From Arcicella rigui (GTDB lineage: Bacteria; Bacteroidota; Bacteroidia; Cytophagales; Spirosomataceae), in the NCBI RefSeq assembly GCF_034929435.1, contig NZ_JAYFUM010000008.1:1-64000 (forward strand): DNA of 64,000 bases, read 5' to 3'. Made by a program: the position numbers and the translations under genes. This document shows, piece by piece, positions 7,031-15,354 of the stretch; position 1 is the stretch's first letter, and the number at the start of each line of letters is the position of its first letter. The notes beneath the pieces are model-generated. The model was given only the letters and a program-made list of their open reading frames with translations. It did not search any database and was not told the origin of the DNA.

Positions 7031-8692
7031 TTACTTACCGCCGCTCTTGGCAGGAGGAGTATTTTCTGCTGGCGTTACTTTTCTTACTGTTGGATAAGTA
7101 ATACCCAGTTGTTCCATATAAGTTTTGTATTTGGTAGGGTCAAAATACACTTTTTTCATTTCAGGTCTAAATTTCGCCATAATCTGCTGGTTGAGTTGAA
7201 TGGCAGGTTTATCATTAGGCGAAATCAGCGGTTCGTATTTTATTTCCTTGGTTTGTTCGTTTTTATAATAATCCCAAGCTTTAGCAATCAAATCAGGTTT
7301 TACCAACATATCAAGCAAAGTAAGGGCTTCAACTTTTGCCCCAGCCGTAACGCCTTTATGAGCAATTGGCGTTGCCATGCTTATCGCATTTGCCCAATGG
7401 TGACCTGGTAAACCTGGAATGTTGGAAGGATAACGTAAAACGACCGTTGGCAAATTCCAAGAAATATCCGCTATATCATCCGAACCTCCGCCCATACTTA
7501 CCAATACTGGTTCAATGGTCGAATCTATTTTCATTGCTAATCCATTTTTTTCTGGTGATTTTAATTCCAATTGAGTGGCTTTGGCTAATTGCTGGTCTTC
7601 TTCACTCCATTTCGGCAAACCTACTCTTTTGATATGTTCAAATACATTTTCAGCAATAGGTTTATTAAAATGACCGGGCCAAGCACTTCCGAGTACTTCG
7701 TAGGACATCGTAGTTCCCGTCATCATGGTTGCACCTTTGGCAATGGCTAAACCAGATTCATACAATTCTTTAATTTTTGGATAAGTACGTTCACGGAAAT
7801 AATACCAAACCGAGGCTTTTGAAGGAACAACGTTAGGTTGGTCACCTCCGTCCACAATTACATAATGCGAGCGTTGTGAAGGATACAAATGTTCTCTTTT
7901 GAAATTCCAACCAATATTCATTAGCTCAACGGCATCCAAAGCACTTTTTCCTCTCCAAGGAGCGGCGGCAGCATGAGCAGCTTCGCCTTCAAAAGTAAAT
8001 TTTACTGACACTAAACCATTTCCGCCATTATCGCCCCAGTTTACACCCAAATTGTTGCCCACGTGTGTAAAAATACAAGCATCAATATTTTTAAAATGTC
8101 CATCACGAACAAAAATTGCCTTTGTTCCTACCAACTCTTCGGCTACTCCGGGCCAGAGTACTAAAGTCCCTGCAATTTTCTCACGCTCCATAATTTTCTT
8201 CATCACCAGAGCCGCTGTAATATTCACCGCCTGACCAGAATTATGTCCTTCGCCATGTCCGGGAGCTCCTTCTACGATTGGGTCGTGATAGGCAACACCC
8301 GGTTTCTGTGAAGCCTTCGGAATACAGTCAATATCCGAACCCAAAGCAATGACTGGCTTTCCACTTCCCCATTTAGCAATCCAAGCAGTTGGAATGCCCG
8401 AAATTCCTCTTTCAATGGTAAATCCTTCTTTTTCAAGAATACTTGTGATATAATTTGATGTTTCGTACTCTTGAAAACCCAATTCGCCAAAACTAAAAAT
8501 CATATCCACCATTTGCTGTGAAAATGCCTGCTTTTTGTCGATTTCCTCTAAAATTTCTTTCCGAATTTTCTCAATTTTCTTGGCATCAATTAAAGTATTC
8601 TCTGTTACTTTTTTTGTTTGAGCAAAAAGCGTCTCATTACAAAACAAGAGTACAAGCACCAAACTCAAGAATGAGTAAACATTTTTTTTCAT
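7031..8692 (-). CDS. Secreted M20-family amidohydrolase, AbgB-like
   Basis: The 553-residue protein has a signal peptide ending near residue 25 (TLFAQ). The M20 metal-binding pattern is visible: SDIDCIP near 118, GHGEGHNSG near 147, AEELVG near 184, and HHWANA near 444. The central dimerisation domain contains DGGDQPNVVPS, the hallmark of the AbgB (p-aminobenzoyl-glutamate hydrolase subunit B) branch. These enzymes cleave amide bonds of acylated amino acids. The secreted form here has a Pro/Lys-rich tail. It lies between the mutarotase and SDR genes, with a terminator behind it, so it may not belong functionally to sugar oxidation. The exact substrate is unknown. Confidence 0.82.
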   Translation of the reverse strand: MKKNVYSFLSLVLVLLFCNETLFAQTKKVTENTLIDAKKIEKIRKEILEEIDKKQAFSQQMVDMIFSFGELGFQEYETSNYITSILEKEGFTIERGISGIPTAWIAKWGSGKPVIALGSDIDCIPKASQKPGVAYHDPIVEGAPGHGEGHNSGQAVNITAALVMKKIMEREKIAGTLVLWPGVAEELVGTKAIFVRDGHFKNIDACIFTHVGNNLGVNWGDNGGNGLVSVKFTFEGEAAHAAAAPWRGKSALDAVELMNIGWNFKREHLYPSQRSHYVIVDGGDQPNVVPSKASVWYYFRERTYPKIKELYESGLAIAKGATMMTGTTMSYEVLGSAWPGHFNKPIAENVFEHIKRVGLPKWSEEDQQLAKATQLELKSPEKNGLAMKIDSTIEPVLVSMGGGSDDIADISWNLPTVVLRYPSNIPGLPGHHWANAISMATPIAHKGVTAGAKVEALTLLDMLVKPDLIAKAWDYYKNEQTKEIKYEPLISPNDKPAIQLNQQIMAKFRPEMKKVYFDPTKYKTYMEQLGITYPTVRKVTPAENTPPAKSGGK

Positions 8693-8778
8693 GTTGGTTA
8701 GTTTGTTTAAGATTTGATGAAATATGTAAATTCAATAATAAATGAAAATAACAATCATTTTTCAAAAAGCATAAAAAA

Positions 8779-8804
8779 GGCTTCAAAATATCCATCTTGA
8801 AGCC
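8779..8804 (-). terminator. Rho-independent terminator after mutarotase gene
   Basis: GGCTTCAA (8779-8786) pairs with TTGAAGCC (8797-8804). On the minus strand the hairpin is followed by six T. It is 22 bases past the stop of the 8827-9156 gene. Confidence 0.85.
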
Positions 8805-8826
8805 ATCAAATCAGTATTTTAGAGTA

Positions 8827-9156
8827 CTAATACTCAAATATTTTTTCCATCAACATCCATTTTTCACCTTCTTTTGCCATTGGTAAAGCTTGCTGGTATT
8901 TCCACATCAATTCTTCCCACTCCTGTACTTTAGGATTTGCGGCATCCATTGCTCCTTTTTTCTCGAAACTAAAGTCATCTTTTGCTTCAATAATCATCAT
9001 CATTCTTGTTCCTAAACGATAAATTTGCATGGATTCAATCCCAGAATCTTTAATACTTTTCAGAATTTCTGGCCAAACGTTTTGATGATATGCTTCGTAT
9101 TCGGCGATGAGTGTTGCATCATCTTTTAAGTCGAGTGTTAAACAATATTTTTTCAT
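8827..9156 (-). CDS. L-rhamnose/L-fucose mutarotase family protein
   Basis: The 109-residue protein has the length and layout of COG3254 mutarotases: an N-terminal strand YCLTLDLKDD, EAYHQNVWPEI with the conserved His (near 24), a strand with MQIYRLGTRM, and a C-terminal EKIFEY. These small dimeric cytoplasmic enzymes interconvert the alpha and beta anomers of 6-deoxy sugars and supply the dehydrogenase with the right anomer. The gene is the most upstream of the minus-strand catabolic genes and has its own terminator. Members of this family occur in both rhamnose and fucose clusters, so it does not settle which sugar is used. Confidence 0.85.
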   Translation of the reverse strand: MKKYCLTLDLKDDATLIAEYEAYHQNVWPEILKSIKDSGIESMQIYRLGTRMMMIIEAKDDFSFEKKGAMDAANPKVQEWEELMWKYQQALPMAKEGEKWMLMEKIFEY

Positions 9157-9396
9157 GTTATTTTTTTACTACTGAAAATCTAATTTCTTGTGTTTTTCAA
9201 ATACATTTTAGTACTTATCTTAAAAGTCATTTGTTTGTACTTATACTCATGGTTGTAAATTGAGTTTTTTATATAAAAATTCATCCAACCGCCTACTAAT
9301 CTATTAAATCCATTCATCCAATATTCTTATCAACAACTATTTTTTAGCCCTTAAACTTTGTAACTTTGGTTATATTTTGAATATAAAACAATATTT

Positions 9397-10164
9397 ATGG
9401 ATTTTTTGCATCAGATTTTTGGGAATGATTTAGGAGCAGCGGCTTTAATTATTGGGAATTTAGTTTTAATTGAGAGTCTTCTTTCAGTAGATAATGCTGC
9501 CGTTTTGGCAACAATGGTAATGGATTTATCGCCTGAAAACAGAAAAAAGGCTTTGAAGTATGGTATCATTGGTGCTTACTTTTTTCGAGGAATCTGTTTA
9601 ATTTTTGCTTCTTATTTAGTGCAAGTTTGGTGGCTTAAACCTATTGGTGGACTTTATCTTCTGTTTTTAACTTACGATTATTTCAAAAAAGAAGCTACTC
9701 CACAGGAAAATGACGATTTATTAGACAAAAAATCAAATTGGTTTTATCGTGTAACACTTGGTGCTTTAGGGCCATTTTGGGCAACGGTTTTTTTGGTTGA
9801 AGTTATGGACTTAGCTTTTTCAATTGACAATGTTTTTGCCGCAGTAGCTTTTACCGACAATTTAGTGTTAATCTGCATTGGTGTATTTATCGGAATTTTG
9901 GCGATGCGATTTGTAGCTCAGGCATTTGTAAAATTGATGGAAAAGTACAGCTTTTTGGAAACAGCCGCCTTTTTGGTTATTGGTGTTTTAGGCTTGAAAC
10001 TTACCCTTTCTTTAGTATCGCATTTTGCCCCAGAAAATAGCATTGCCTTATTTTTAGAAAGCGAAGAAGCCGATATGTACATTTCGATTTTAACAGTTGG
10101 GATTTTCGGACTCCCCATTATTAGTTCCTACTTGTTCAACTTTCCACATCACAAAAAAGACTAA
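9397..10164 (+). CDS. TerC-family integral membrane protein
   Basis: The 255-residue protein has about seven membrane segments. Both TerC signature repeats are seen: SVDNAAVLA at 30-38 (Asp32, Asn33) and SIDNVFAA at 142-149 (Asp144, Asn145), with acidic Glu25 and Glu136 in the membrane. TerC relatives such as Alx/MeeY take part in manganese export and in metal loading of secreted proteins; others appear in tellurite loci. No ter genes are nearby, so a metal-ion role is the better guess. It is followed after 17 bases by yidD on the same strand. The 240-base region upstream separates it from the divergent mutarotase gene. Confidence 0.88.
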   Translation: MDFLHQIFGNDLGAAALIIGNLVLIESLLSVDNAAVLATMVMDLSPENRKKALKYGIIGAYFFRGICLIFASYLVQVWWLKPIGGLYLLFLTYDYFKKEATPQENDDLLDKKSNWFYRVTLGALGPFWATVFLVEVMDLAFSIDNVFAAVAFTDNLVLICIGVFIGILAMRFVAQAFVKLMEKYSFLETAAFLVIGVLGLKLTLSLVSHFAPENSIALFLESEEADMYISILTVGIFGLPIISSYLFNFPHHKKD

Positions 10165-10181
10165 TATTTTGGTCTATTTCC

Positions 10182-10433
10182 ATGAACAAAGTAATTAGTT
10201 CAATTCTGATTTTTCTTGTTCGTACATACCAAGCGATACTTTCGCCTTACTTTCCAAATGCCTGTCGCTACACGCCTACTTGTAGCCAATACATGATAGA
10301 AGCGATACAAATTTGGGGATTTTGGAAAGGTTTTCGCTTGGGAATCAAACGCATTTCTACTTGTCATCCGTGGGGAGGAAGTGGTCATGACCCCGTTCCA
10401 CAAAAAAGCTGTTGCGAAAAAACAAAAAATTGA
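10182..10433 (+). CDS. yidD: Membrane protein insertion efficiency factor YidD
   Basis: The 83-residue protein has the complete YidD pattern: an N-terminal amphipathic segment ending in Y-Q-x-x-L-S-P (16-22), C28-R-Y-x-P-T-C34-S, a conserved G-x-x-x-G-x-x-L-G-x-x-R stretch near 46-57 and C61-H-P-W-G-G near 61-66, then GHDPVP. It helps YidC/Sec insert membrane proteins at the inner membrane. Usually the gene lies beside rnpA or yidC; here it follows a terC gene by 17 bases and precedes an M14 peptidase gene by 61 bases, so its context is atypical. The C-terminal tail has an extra Cys-Cys pair (77-78) not needed for the family. Confidence 0.93.
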   Translation: MNKVISSILIFLVRTYQAILSPYFPNACRYTPTCSQYMIEAIQIWGFWKGFRLGIKRISTCHPWGGSGHDPVPQKSCCEKTKN

Positions 10434-10494
10434 TTTTTTGGGAAAGTATTTATTTCTATTTTTGGCTTGAATCATTTCAACAAACCAATCACTC

Positions 10495-13005
10495 ATGCCA
10501 AAGAATTTTCTACTTTTCGCTTTTTTATTGCTAAGTATCTGTGCATCAGCACAAAGTACGCTAAAATCTCCTGAAGACTTCCTTAATTTCAAAAAAGGTG
10601 AACGTTTTCTCCGTCATCATCAAGTAGTAAGCTATTATGAATATGTAGCTCAACAAAATCCAAATCAAGTAAAATTAATTCAATACGGTTCGACCAACGA
10701 AGGACGACCTTTGATGATTGCGATTGTGGCTTCTCCAGAAAATTTCCCTCAATTAGAAGAAATCAGAACAAACAATTTAAAATCAATCGGTTTGATGGAC
10801 GGAAAACCGACCAAAAAACAGCCTGCAATCGCTTGGTTGAGTTATAATGTTCACGGAAACGAATCTTGCGGTACAAGTACTTCCCCTTTTACTTTGTACG
10901 AATTATTGAATCCAAATAACGAACGTTCAAAAGCTATTTTAGCCAACACGGTTGTTATTTTAGACCCAAGTATCAATCCTGACGGCTATGACCGTTATGT
11001 AAACTGGTATAATCAGAAAGTTGGGGCAGTTTTTAATCCAAATCCTGCGGCAATTGAACATAACGAACCTTGGCCGGGCGGACGATTCAATCATTATTTA
11101 TTTGATTTGAACAGAGACTGGGCTTGGCAAACACAAAAAGAAACCCAAGAAAGATTGGCAGTGTATCGCCAATGGATGCCACATCTTCACGCAGATTTCC
11201 ACGAACAAGGTGTAGAAAACCCTTATTACTTCGCTCCTTCTGCTAAACCTTATCATGAAGATATTACAGGCTGGCAACGTGAATTCCAGAAAATTCTGGG
11301 TGATTACAACAAACGTGATTTTGATAAAAACGGTTGGTTGTACTTCTCAAAAGAACGTTTTGATTTATTGTATCCTTCTTATGGCGATACTTATCCAACT
11401 TACAACGGTGCTTTCGGTATGACCTATGAGCAAGGTGGTTCGGGTAGAGCAGGTTTAGGCGTTATTAAAAGAGATGGTGATACACTTACTTTAAAACAAA
11501 GAATTGACCACCATTTAAGTACTTCTTTTGCTTGTATGGAAGCCATATCAGCAAATGCTGATAAAACTGTGACGGAATTTATCAAATTTTATGACAATGC
11601 ACAGAAAAATCCAGTTGGACAGTACAAATCGTTCATTTTCAAAACTAAAGGAAATGAAAGTAGAACTCGTGAATTTTTGAATTATTTAGACAAAGAGAAT
11701 TTCCAATATGGCGTTGCTGGAAGGTCTTATTTGGCTTCTGGATATAGCTATCAAGACGATAAAACGGCAAGTTTCACCATTGAACCCGACGACATCATTA
11801 TCAATCTTTATCAACCACGCTCAACCTTGCTAAAGATTTTGATTGAACCTAAAACGATGGTTGAAGATTCAGTTACTTATGATATTACCTCGTGGTCATT
11901 GCCTTATGCTTATGGCTTAAATGCTTATGCGGTAAAAGATAAAGTAGTACCAGCTTCAAAGCCGCAATTTGTGCCACAAGCTTCTAAAATCGACAAACCT
12001 TATGCTTATTTAGTAAAATGGCAGGCTTTCAGTGAATTGAAATTATTGGCTTCTTTATTGAAAAAAGGTATTAAAGTACGTTCGGCAGCCAAACCTTTTG
12101 AAATAGAAAACCTTGCTTTCAACGAAGGAACACTCGTAATTACTCGTACAGGAAATGAACGCTTAGGTGATGCTTTCGACAAAATTGTAAAAGCGGAAGC
12201 AGAAAGACTACAAGTAAATTTATACAGCGTTGCAACAGGGATGGCAAGTAAAGGCTCAGATTTTGGCTCAGACAACGTTTCATATTTGAAAGCTCCAAAA
12301 GTTGCCATACTTGCAGGTGATGGCGTTTCGCCAACGGCGTTTGGTGCTACTTGGCATTTCTTCGATAAACAAATTGAATATCCTGTAACGATTATCGGCG
12401 AAAATACTTTAGGCAACCTCGATTTAGCAAAATTTGATGTTTTGATTTTGACAGACGGAAGCTATGGAAAATCTTTAGATGAACGTAATCTTAGTAAAGT
12501 AAGAGAGTGGATTCGTGCAGGCGGAAAATTAATTGCCGTACAAGGAGCATTAAATAATTTGGCTGGTAAAGACGGTTTTGAATTAAAGCACAAAGACGAA
12601 GACAAGAAAAAAGAAACTGATGCCAGTAAATTGAAAATTTTTGCCAATGCAGAAAGAGAAAGTGTTTCGGAAGAAACACCGGGCAGTATTTATAAACTTA
12701 CGATGGATAATACACATCCCTTAGCCTTCGGTTATGATAAGACTTACTTTAGTTTGGTATTAGAATCGTCAGATTTTCAATATTTGAGCGACGGATGGAA
12801 TGTGGGTGTAACCAAAAATAAAGATTTAGTAGCAGGTTATGCAGGAGCAAAAGCTCAAGAAAAACTAAAAAATTCTTTAATTTTCGGAACACAAGATTTG
12901 GGACGTGGACAAGTAGTTTATTTAGCCAACGACCCAGTTTTCAGAGGTTTTTGGCAAAATGGCAAATTACTTTTCGGTAACGCAGTATTTGTAGTGGGAA
13001 ATTAA
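10495..13005 (+). CDS. Secreted M14-family zinc carboxypeptidase-like protein with C-terminal GATase-like domain
   Basis: The 836-residue protein has a signal peptide cleaved near residue 19 (CASA-Q). The M14 zinc motif H120-G-N-E123 lies in SYNVHGNES. It is followed by FDLNRDWAW and MPHLHADFHEQG, which supplies the third metal ligand, and by GMTYEQGGSGRAGLG, which has the catalytic-type Glu. From about residue 600 a second domain begins with PKVAILAGDGVSP and contains FDVLILTDGSYG and REWIRAGGKLIAVQG, which resembles class I glutamine-amidotransferase/ThuA-like folds often fused to these peptidases. It probably digests peptides in the periplasm or outside the cell. The gene is closed by a strong terminator. 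Confidence 0.87.
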   Translation: MPKNFLLFAFLLLSICASAQSTLKSPEDFLNFKKGERFLRHHQVVSYYEYVAQQNPNQVKLIQYGSTNEGRPLMIAIVASPENFPQLEEIRTNNLKSIGLMDGKPTKKQPAIAWLSYNVHGNESCGTSTSPFTLYELLNPNNERSKAILANTVVILDPSINPDGYDRYVNWYNQKVGAVFNPNPAAIEHNEPWPGGRFNHYLFDLNRDWAWQTQKETQERLAVYRQWMPHLHADFHEQGVENPYYFAPSAKPYHEDITGWQREFQKILGDYNKRDFDKNGWLYFSKERFDLLYPSYGDTYPTYNGAFGMTYEQGGSGRAGLGVIKRDGDTLTLKQRIDHHLSTSFACMEAISANADKTVTEFIKFYDNAQKNPVGQYKSFIFKTKGNESRTREFLNYLDKENFQYGVAGRSYLASGYSYQDDKTASFTIEPDDIIINLYQPRSTLLKILIEPKTMVEDSVTYDITSWSLPYAYGLNAYAVKDKVVPASKPQFVPQASKIDKPYAYLVKWQAFSELKLLASLLKKGIKVRSAAKPFEIENLAFNEGTLVITRTGNERLGDAFDKIVKAEAERLQVNLYSVATGMASKGSDFGSDNVSYLKAPKVAILAGDGVSPTAFGATWHFFDKQIEYPVTIIGENTLGNLDLAKFDVLILTDGSYGKSLDERNLSKVREWIRAGGKLIAVQGALNNLAGKDGFELKHKDEDKKKETDASKLKIFANAERESVSEETPGSIYKLTMDNTHPLAFGYDKTYFSLVLESSDFQYLSDGWNVGVTKNKDLVAGYAGAKAQEKLKNSLIFGTQDLGRGQVVYLANDPVFRGFWQNGKLLFGNAVFVVGN

Positions 13006-13020
13006 TTTTCTAAAATTTAT

Positions 13021-13061
13021 ATCAAAAAGGCTGTCACATGTATTGCGACAGCCTTTTTGAT
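13021..13061 (+). terminator. Terminator after M14 peptidase gene
   Basis: Arms 13021-13035 and 13047-13061 are exact reverse complements with GGCTGTC cores and an 11-base loop. Five T follow on the plus strand. The stem is symmetric enough to work in both directions. Confidence 0.92.
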
Positions 13062-13080
13062 TTTTAGTACTTGAAAAAAT

Positions 13081-13106
13081 ATAAAACCTGCTTTTGCAGG
13101 TTTTAT
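13081..13106 (-). terminator. Terminator after Uma2-family gene
   Basis: ATAAAACCTGC (13081-13091) and GCAGGTTTTAT (13096-13106) form an 11-bp stem with a TTTT loop. It sits 10 bases after the stop of the minus-strand gene at 13117. Together with the hairpin at 13021-13061 it makes a double terminator between convergent genes. Confidence 0.85.
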
Positions 13107-13116
13107 AAAAGCTAAA

Positions 13117-13716
13117 TCATTGAGTTACCTCATCATCTTTTCCCTTGAATTGAATTCCTTCATAAATATCAGTCAAAGTAATAGAGGTATCAAATAAAGG
13201 AAATTCGATTTTATCATTGAGTTCGTCTATAAAATTGAATTCAAAGGTTGAAGTAGCCTCTTTGCGACGATAAAATTCAACCAAAGGTATATCTTGATGC
13301 ACCATCAAATAATATTGTAGCGATGGCAGCGTCGTGTACTGTCTGAATTTCTTATTTCTATCAACCTCTTCTGTACTTTCAGAAAGTACTTCAACTATCA
13401 ATACAGGTTCGGTGACATGACGAATATCTTTAAGCGTATCAGAAGCTGAAACTACAACATCTGGATAACGATAAATTCTTCTTTCATGCACAATAGTACG
13501 AACATCATGTCCAAACATTCTATATCCTTTTTTCCTAAGGATTTTTTGAAGTGTTGTAACGAAATTTTGTGCAATTTCATTGGCATCTAAAGTTTCTCCG
13601 GGCATAGGAATTAATATCCCGTCTTCAAATTCATGACGGATTTCTGAGTGATTTTCGATTTCGAAATACTCCTCAACGCTATATATTCGTGCTGAAACTT
13701 CAACTAAATCGCTCAT
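13117..13716 (-). CDS. Uma2-family (PD-(D/E)XK nuclease-like) protein
   Basis: The protein has 199 residues when started at ATG 13716. An upstream in-frame ATG at 13800 would add 28 residues of hydrophobic, Phe-rich sequence that look non-native, so the internal start is preferred. The Uma2/DUF820 pattern is present: IRHEFEDGILIPMPGET, then RYPDVVV, PVLIVEVLSEST (the E-x-x motif of the nuclease core) and YYLMVHQD. Proteins of this family have the restriction-endonuclease fold and occur in many copies in Bacteroidota and cyanobacteria. Their role is unknown. It lies 120 bases downstream of thrB on the same strand with no terminator between. Confidence 0.85.
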   Translation of the reverse strand: MSDLVEVSARIYSVEEYFEIENHSEIRHEFEDGILIPMPGETLDANEIAQNFVTTLQKILRKKGYRMFGHDVRTIVHERRIYRYPDVVVSASDTLKDIRHVTEPVLIVEVLSESTEEVDRNKKFRQYTTLPSLQYYLMVHQDIPLVEFYRRKEATSTFEFNFIDELNDKIEFPLFDTSITLTDIYEGIQFKGKDDEVTQ

Positions 13717-13836
13717 GGTAGATTTAAAATAAAATGAATTGAAAACAAAAAAGTTTATGAATATAAAGCTTAGAAAAGATTCTCTAAACTTCATATTCAT
13801 AAACTAAATTAATGGATTATACTGAAAATAGCAAGT

Positions 13837-14772
13837 CTAACCTAATACAACAGGGCCAGCTTGATTTATTCCAGAAACATAACATTCTGAACCGATACCA
13901 ACTTTGGCAAAACCATCTTGCATGGCTTTACCCACTCTATTGGCTGTAAATAAATCTTTCGACAGTGCAAACATCGAAGGCCCAGAACCAGAGATTGAAC
14001 AGCCTAAAGCACCGTTTTCTAATGCTGCATTTTTCACATCATCAAACTGTGGAATCAAAATCGAGCGAATTGGTTCGATGATAACATCGACCAAACTTCT
14101 TGAAATCAAATCATAGTCGGGCAACATAAAACCAGCTACTAAACCCGCTACATTTCCCATTTGAGTAATGGTATTTTTTAAAGAAATTTCTCTTTTCAAA
14201 ATATTACGAGCGTCTTTGGTATTTACTTCAATGTGCGGATGAACGATAGTCGCATAAAGTTCTTTCGGAGTACGCAATTGAATAATATCCAATGGGTCAT
14301 AAGAACGAATTACCACAAAACCGCCCATCAAACTTGGCCCAACATTATCCGCATGAGCCGAACCACAAGCGATAAACTCGCCTTCCATAGCAAAGGGTAA
14401 TAAATCTTTTTGAGCCAAAGGTTTTCCCAATAATTCATTCGCCGCAAAAACTCCTGCCACCGCCGAAGCCGCCGATGAACCCAAACCAGAGCCAAGAGGC
14501 ATTAGCTTTTTAAGCTCCATCTCAAAACCTTGACCAGTTTCGCCAATAGCTTCCAAAAACTTGATGATGGCAATACCAGCCGTATTCTTCTCAGCTGCCA
14601 AAGGCAAACGACCTTCGTCACCCTCAATTTTTAAAATTTTGACACCTTTTGTATCAGATTTTCTTAATATGATTTCATCGCCAGGGTTATCAACCGCAAA
14701 ACCGAAAATATCAAAACCACAAGCCACATTAGCTACCGTAGCTGGTGCAAATACTTTTATTGAATTTGTCAT
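13837..14772 (-). CDS. thrB: Homoserine kinase
   Basis: The 311-residue GHMP kinase has FAPATVANVACGFDIFGFA at the N-terminus, the glycine-rich ATP loop PLGSGLGSSAAS at 92-103, ANELLGKPL and the C-terminal GCSISGSGPSMFAL motif. It phosphorylates L-homoserine for threonine synthesis in the cytoplasm. Bifunctional aspartokinase/homoserine dehydrogenase is encoded 0.6 kb upstream on the same strand, separated only by a toxin-antitoxin pair whose last gene ends 4 bases before thrB begins. Threonine synthase (thrC), the usual next gene, is not present downstream. Confidence 0.95.
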   Translation of the reverse strand: MTNSIKVFAPATVANVACGFDIFGFAVDNPGDEIILRKSDTKGVKILKIEGDEGRLPLAAEKNTAGIAIIKFLEAIGETGQGFEMELKKLMPLGSGLGSSAASAVAGVFAANELLGKPLAQKDLLPFAMEGEFIACGSAHADNVGPSLMGGFVVIRSYDPLDIIQLRTPKELYATIVHPHIEVNTKDARNILKREISLKNTITQMGNVAGLVAGFMLPDYDLISRSLVDVIIEPIRSILIPQFDDVKNAALENGALGCSISGSGPSMFALSKDLFTANRVGKAMQDGFAKVGIGSECYVSGINQAGPVVLG

Positions 14773-14776
14773 ATAA

Positions 14777-15106
14777 TCAAAGACCAGCTTGCTTTAAAAG
14801 CTCATCTAATTCATTATCATTAATATTCTCTTGTTCACTTTTATCATAAATAGTCAAGAGATAAATAGTTTCATTTACAATTTTCACACAAGTAATTACT
14901 CTTGCACCACCTGATTTACCTTTTCCTTTAGAAGCAATTGACATTCTAATTTTGTAGCAATCCTTTCCAATCGAAGTACCCACTAAAGGATTCTCCAGAA
15001 GTTGTTCTTTCAAATTCATTAAGTCTGATTTGAAAGAAACATATTTCTTAGAAAGCTTTTTGGCTTTTCTAAAGAAATTTGAAGTGGGAATAATGTTAAA
15101 GCTCAT
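14777..15106 (-). CDS. RelE/HigB-type toxin (COG4737-like)
   Basis: The 109-residue protein has the RelE/ParE fold pattern: an N-terminal helix rich in Lys (FFRKAKKLSKKY), LLENPLVGTSIG, YKIRMSIASKGKGKSGGARV and IYLLTIYDKSEQENI. The GKSGGxRV and the YLLxxYDKSE stretches match HigB2-like mRNA interferases. Its start overlaps the stop region of the upstream 78-residue gene by 11 bases, a normal arrangement for an antitoxin-toxin pair with the antitoxin first. It ends 4 bases before thrB. Toxin activity is inferred from the family. Confidence 0.8.
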   Translation of the reverse strand: MSFNIIPTSNFFRKAKKLSKKYVSFKSDLMNLKEQLLENPLVGTSIGKDCYKIRMSIASKGKGKSGGARVITCVKIVNETIYLLTIYDKSEQENINDNELDELLKQAGL

Positions 15107-15332
15107 TCATCATCTCATCAAAAGTCTGCAACTCAATCTTTCCTTGTTGATGCAAATCTACTTGAGTCAATGCCTCTTTTAAGTCTTCAACAAACTCTTT
15201 TTGCTGAGTACTAAGTTTCTTTTTACTCTTCTTAATACTGTTGTCTTCCTTTACTTGAAAGTGCAAAGTCTTCGCTAATTCTTGAATCAACGAAATGTGT
15301 TTGGGCTGAACATTTTCTAAAATAAGGTTCAT
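15096..15332 (-). CDS. Probable antitoxin partner of the RelE-type toxin
   Basis: The 78-residue protein has an N-terminal part that may bind DNA or form a dimer (QPKHISLIQELAKTLHF), a Lys-rich linker, and a helical C-terminus (FVEDLKEALTQVDLHQQGK) ending in FDEMMNEL. The C-terminal half resembles toxin-wrapping tails of small Bacteroidota antitoxins. Identification depends mainly on position: it precedes and overlaps the RelE-type gene by 11 bases. It begins 22 bases after the stop of thrA, so the pair seems to be transcribed with the threonine genes. No separate DNA-binding fold can be named with confidence. Confidence 0.65.
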   Translation of the reverse strand: MNLILENVQPKHISLIQELAKTLHFQVKEDNSIKKSKKKLSTQQKEFVEDLKEALTQVDLHQQGKIELQTFDEMMNEL

Positions 15333-15354
15333 AATCGTAAGGTTTTAACTGTAA

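Noticed and set aside
9361..9368. Promoter -7 element TAACTTTG before terC
   Set aside because: It fits the Bacteroidota TAnnTTTG pattern, but no TTG was found at the -33 distance, and such short matches are frequent in AT-rich DNA.
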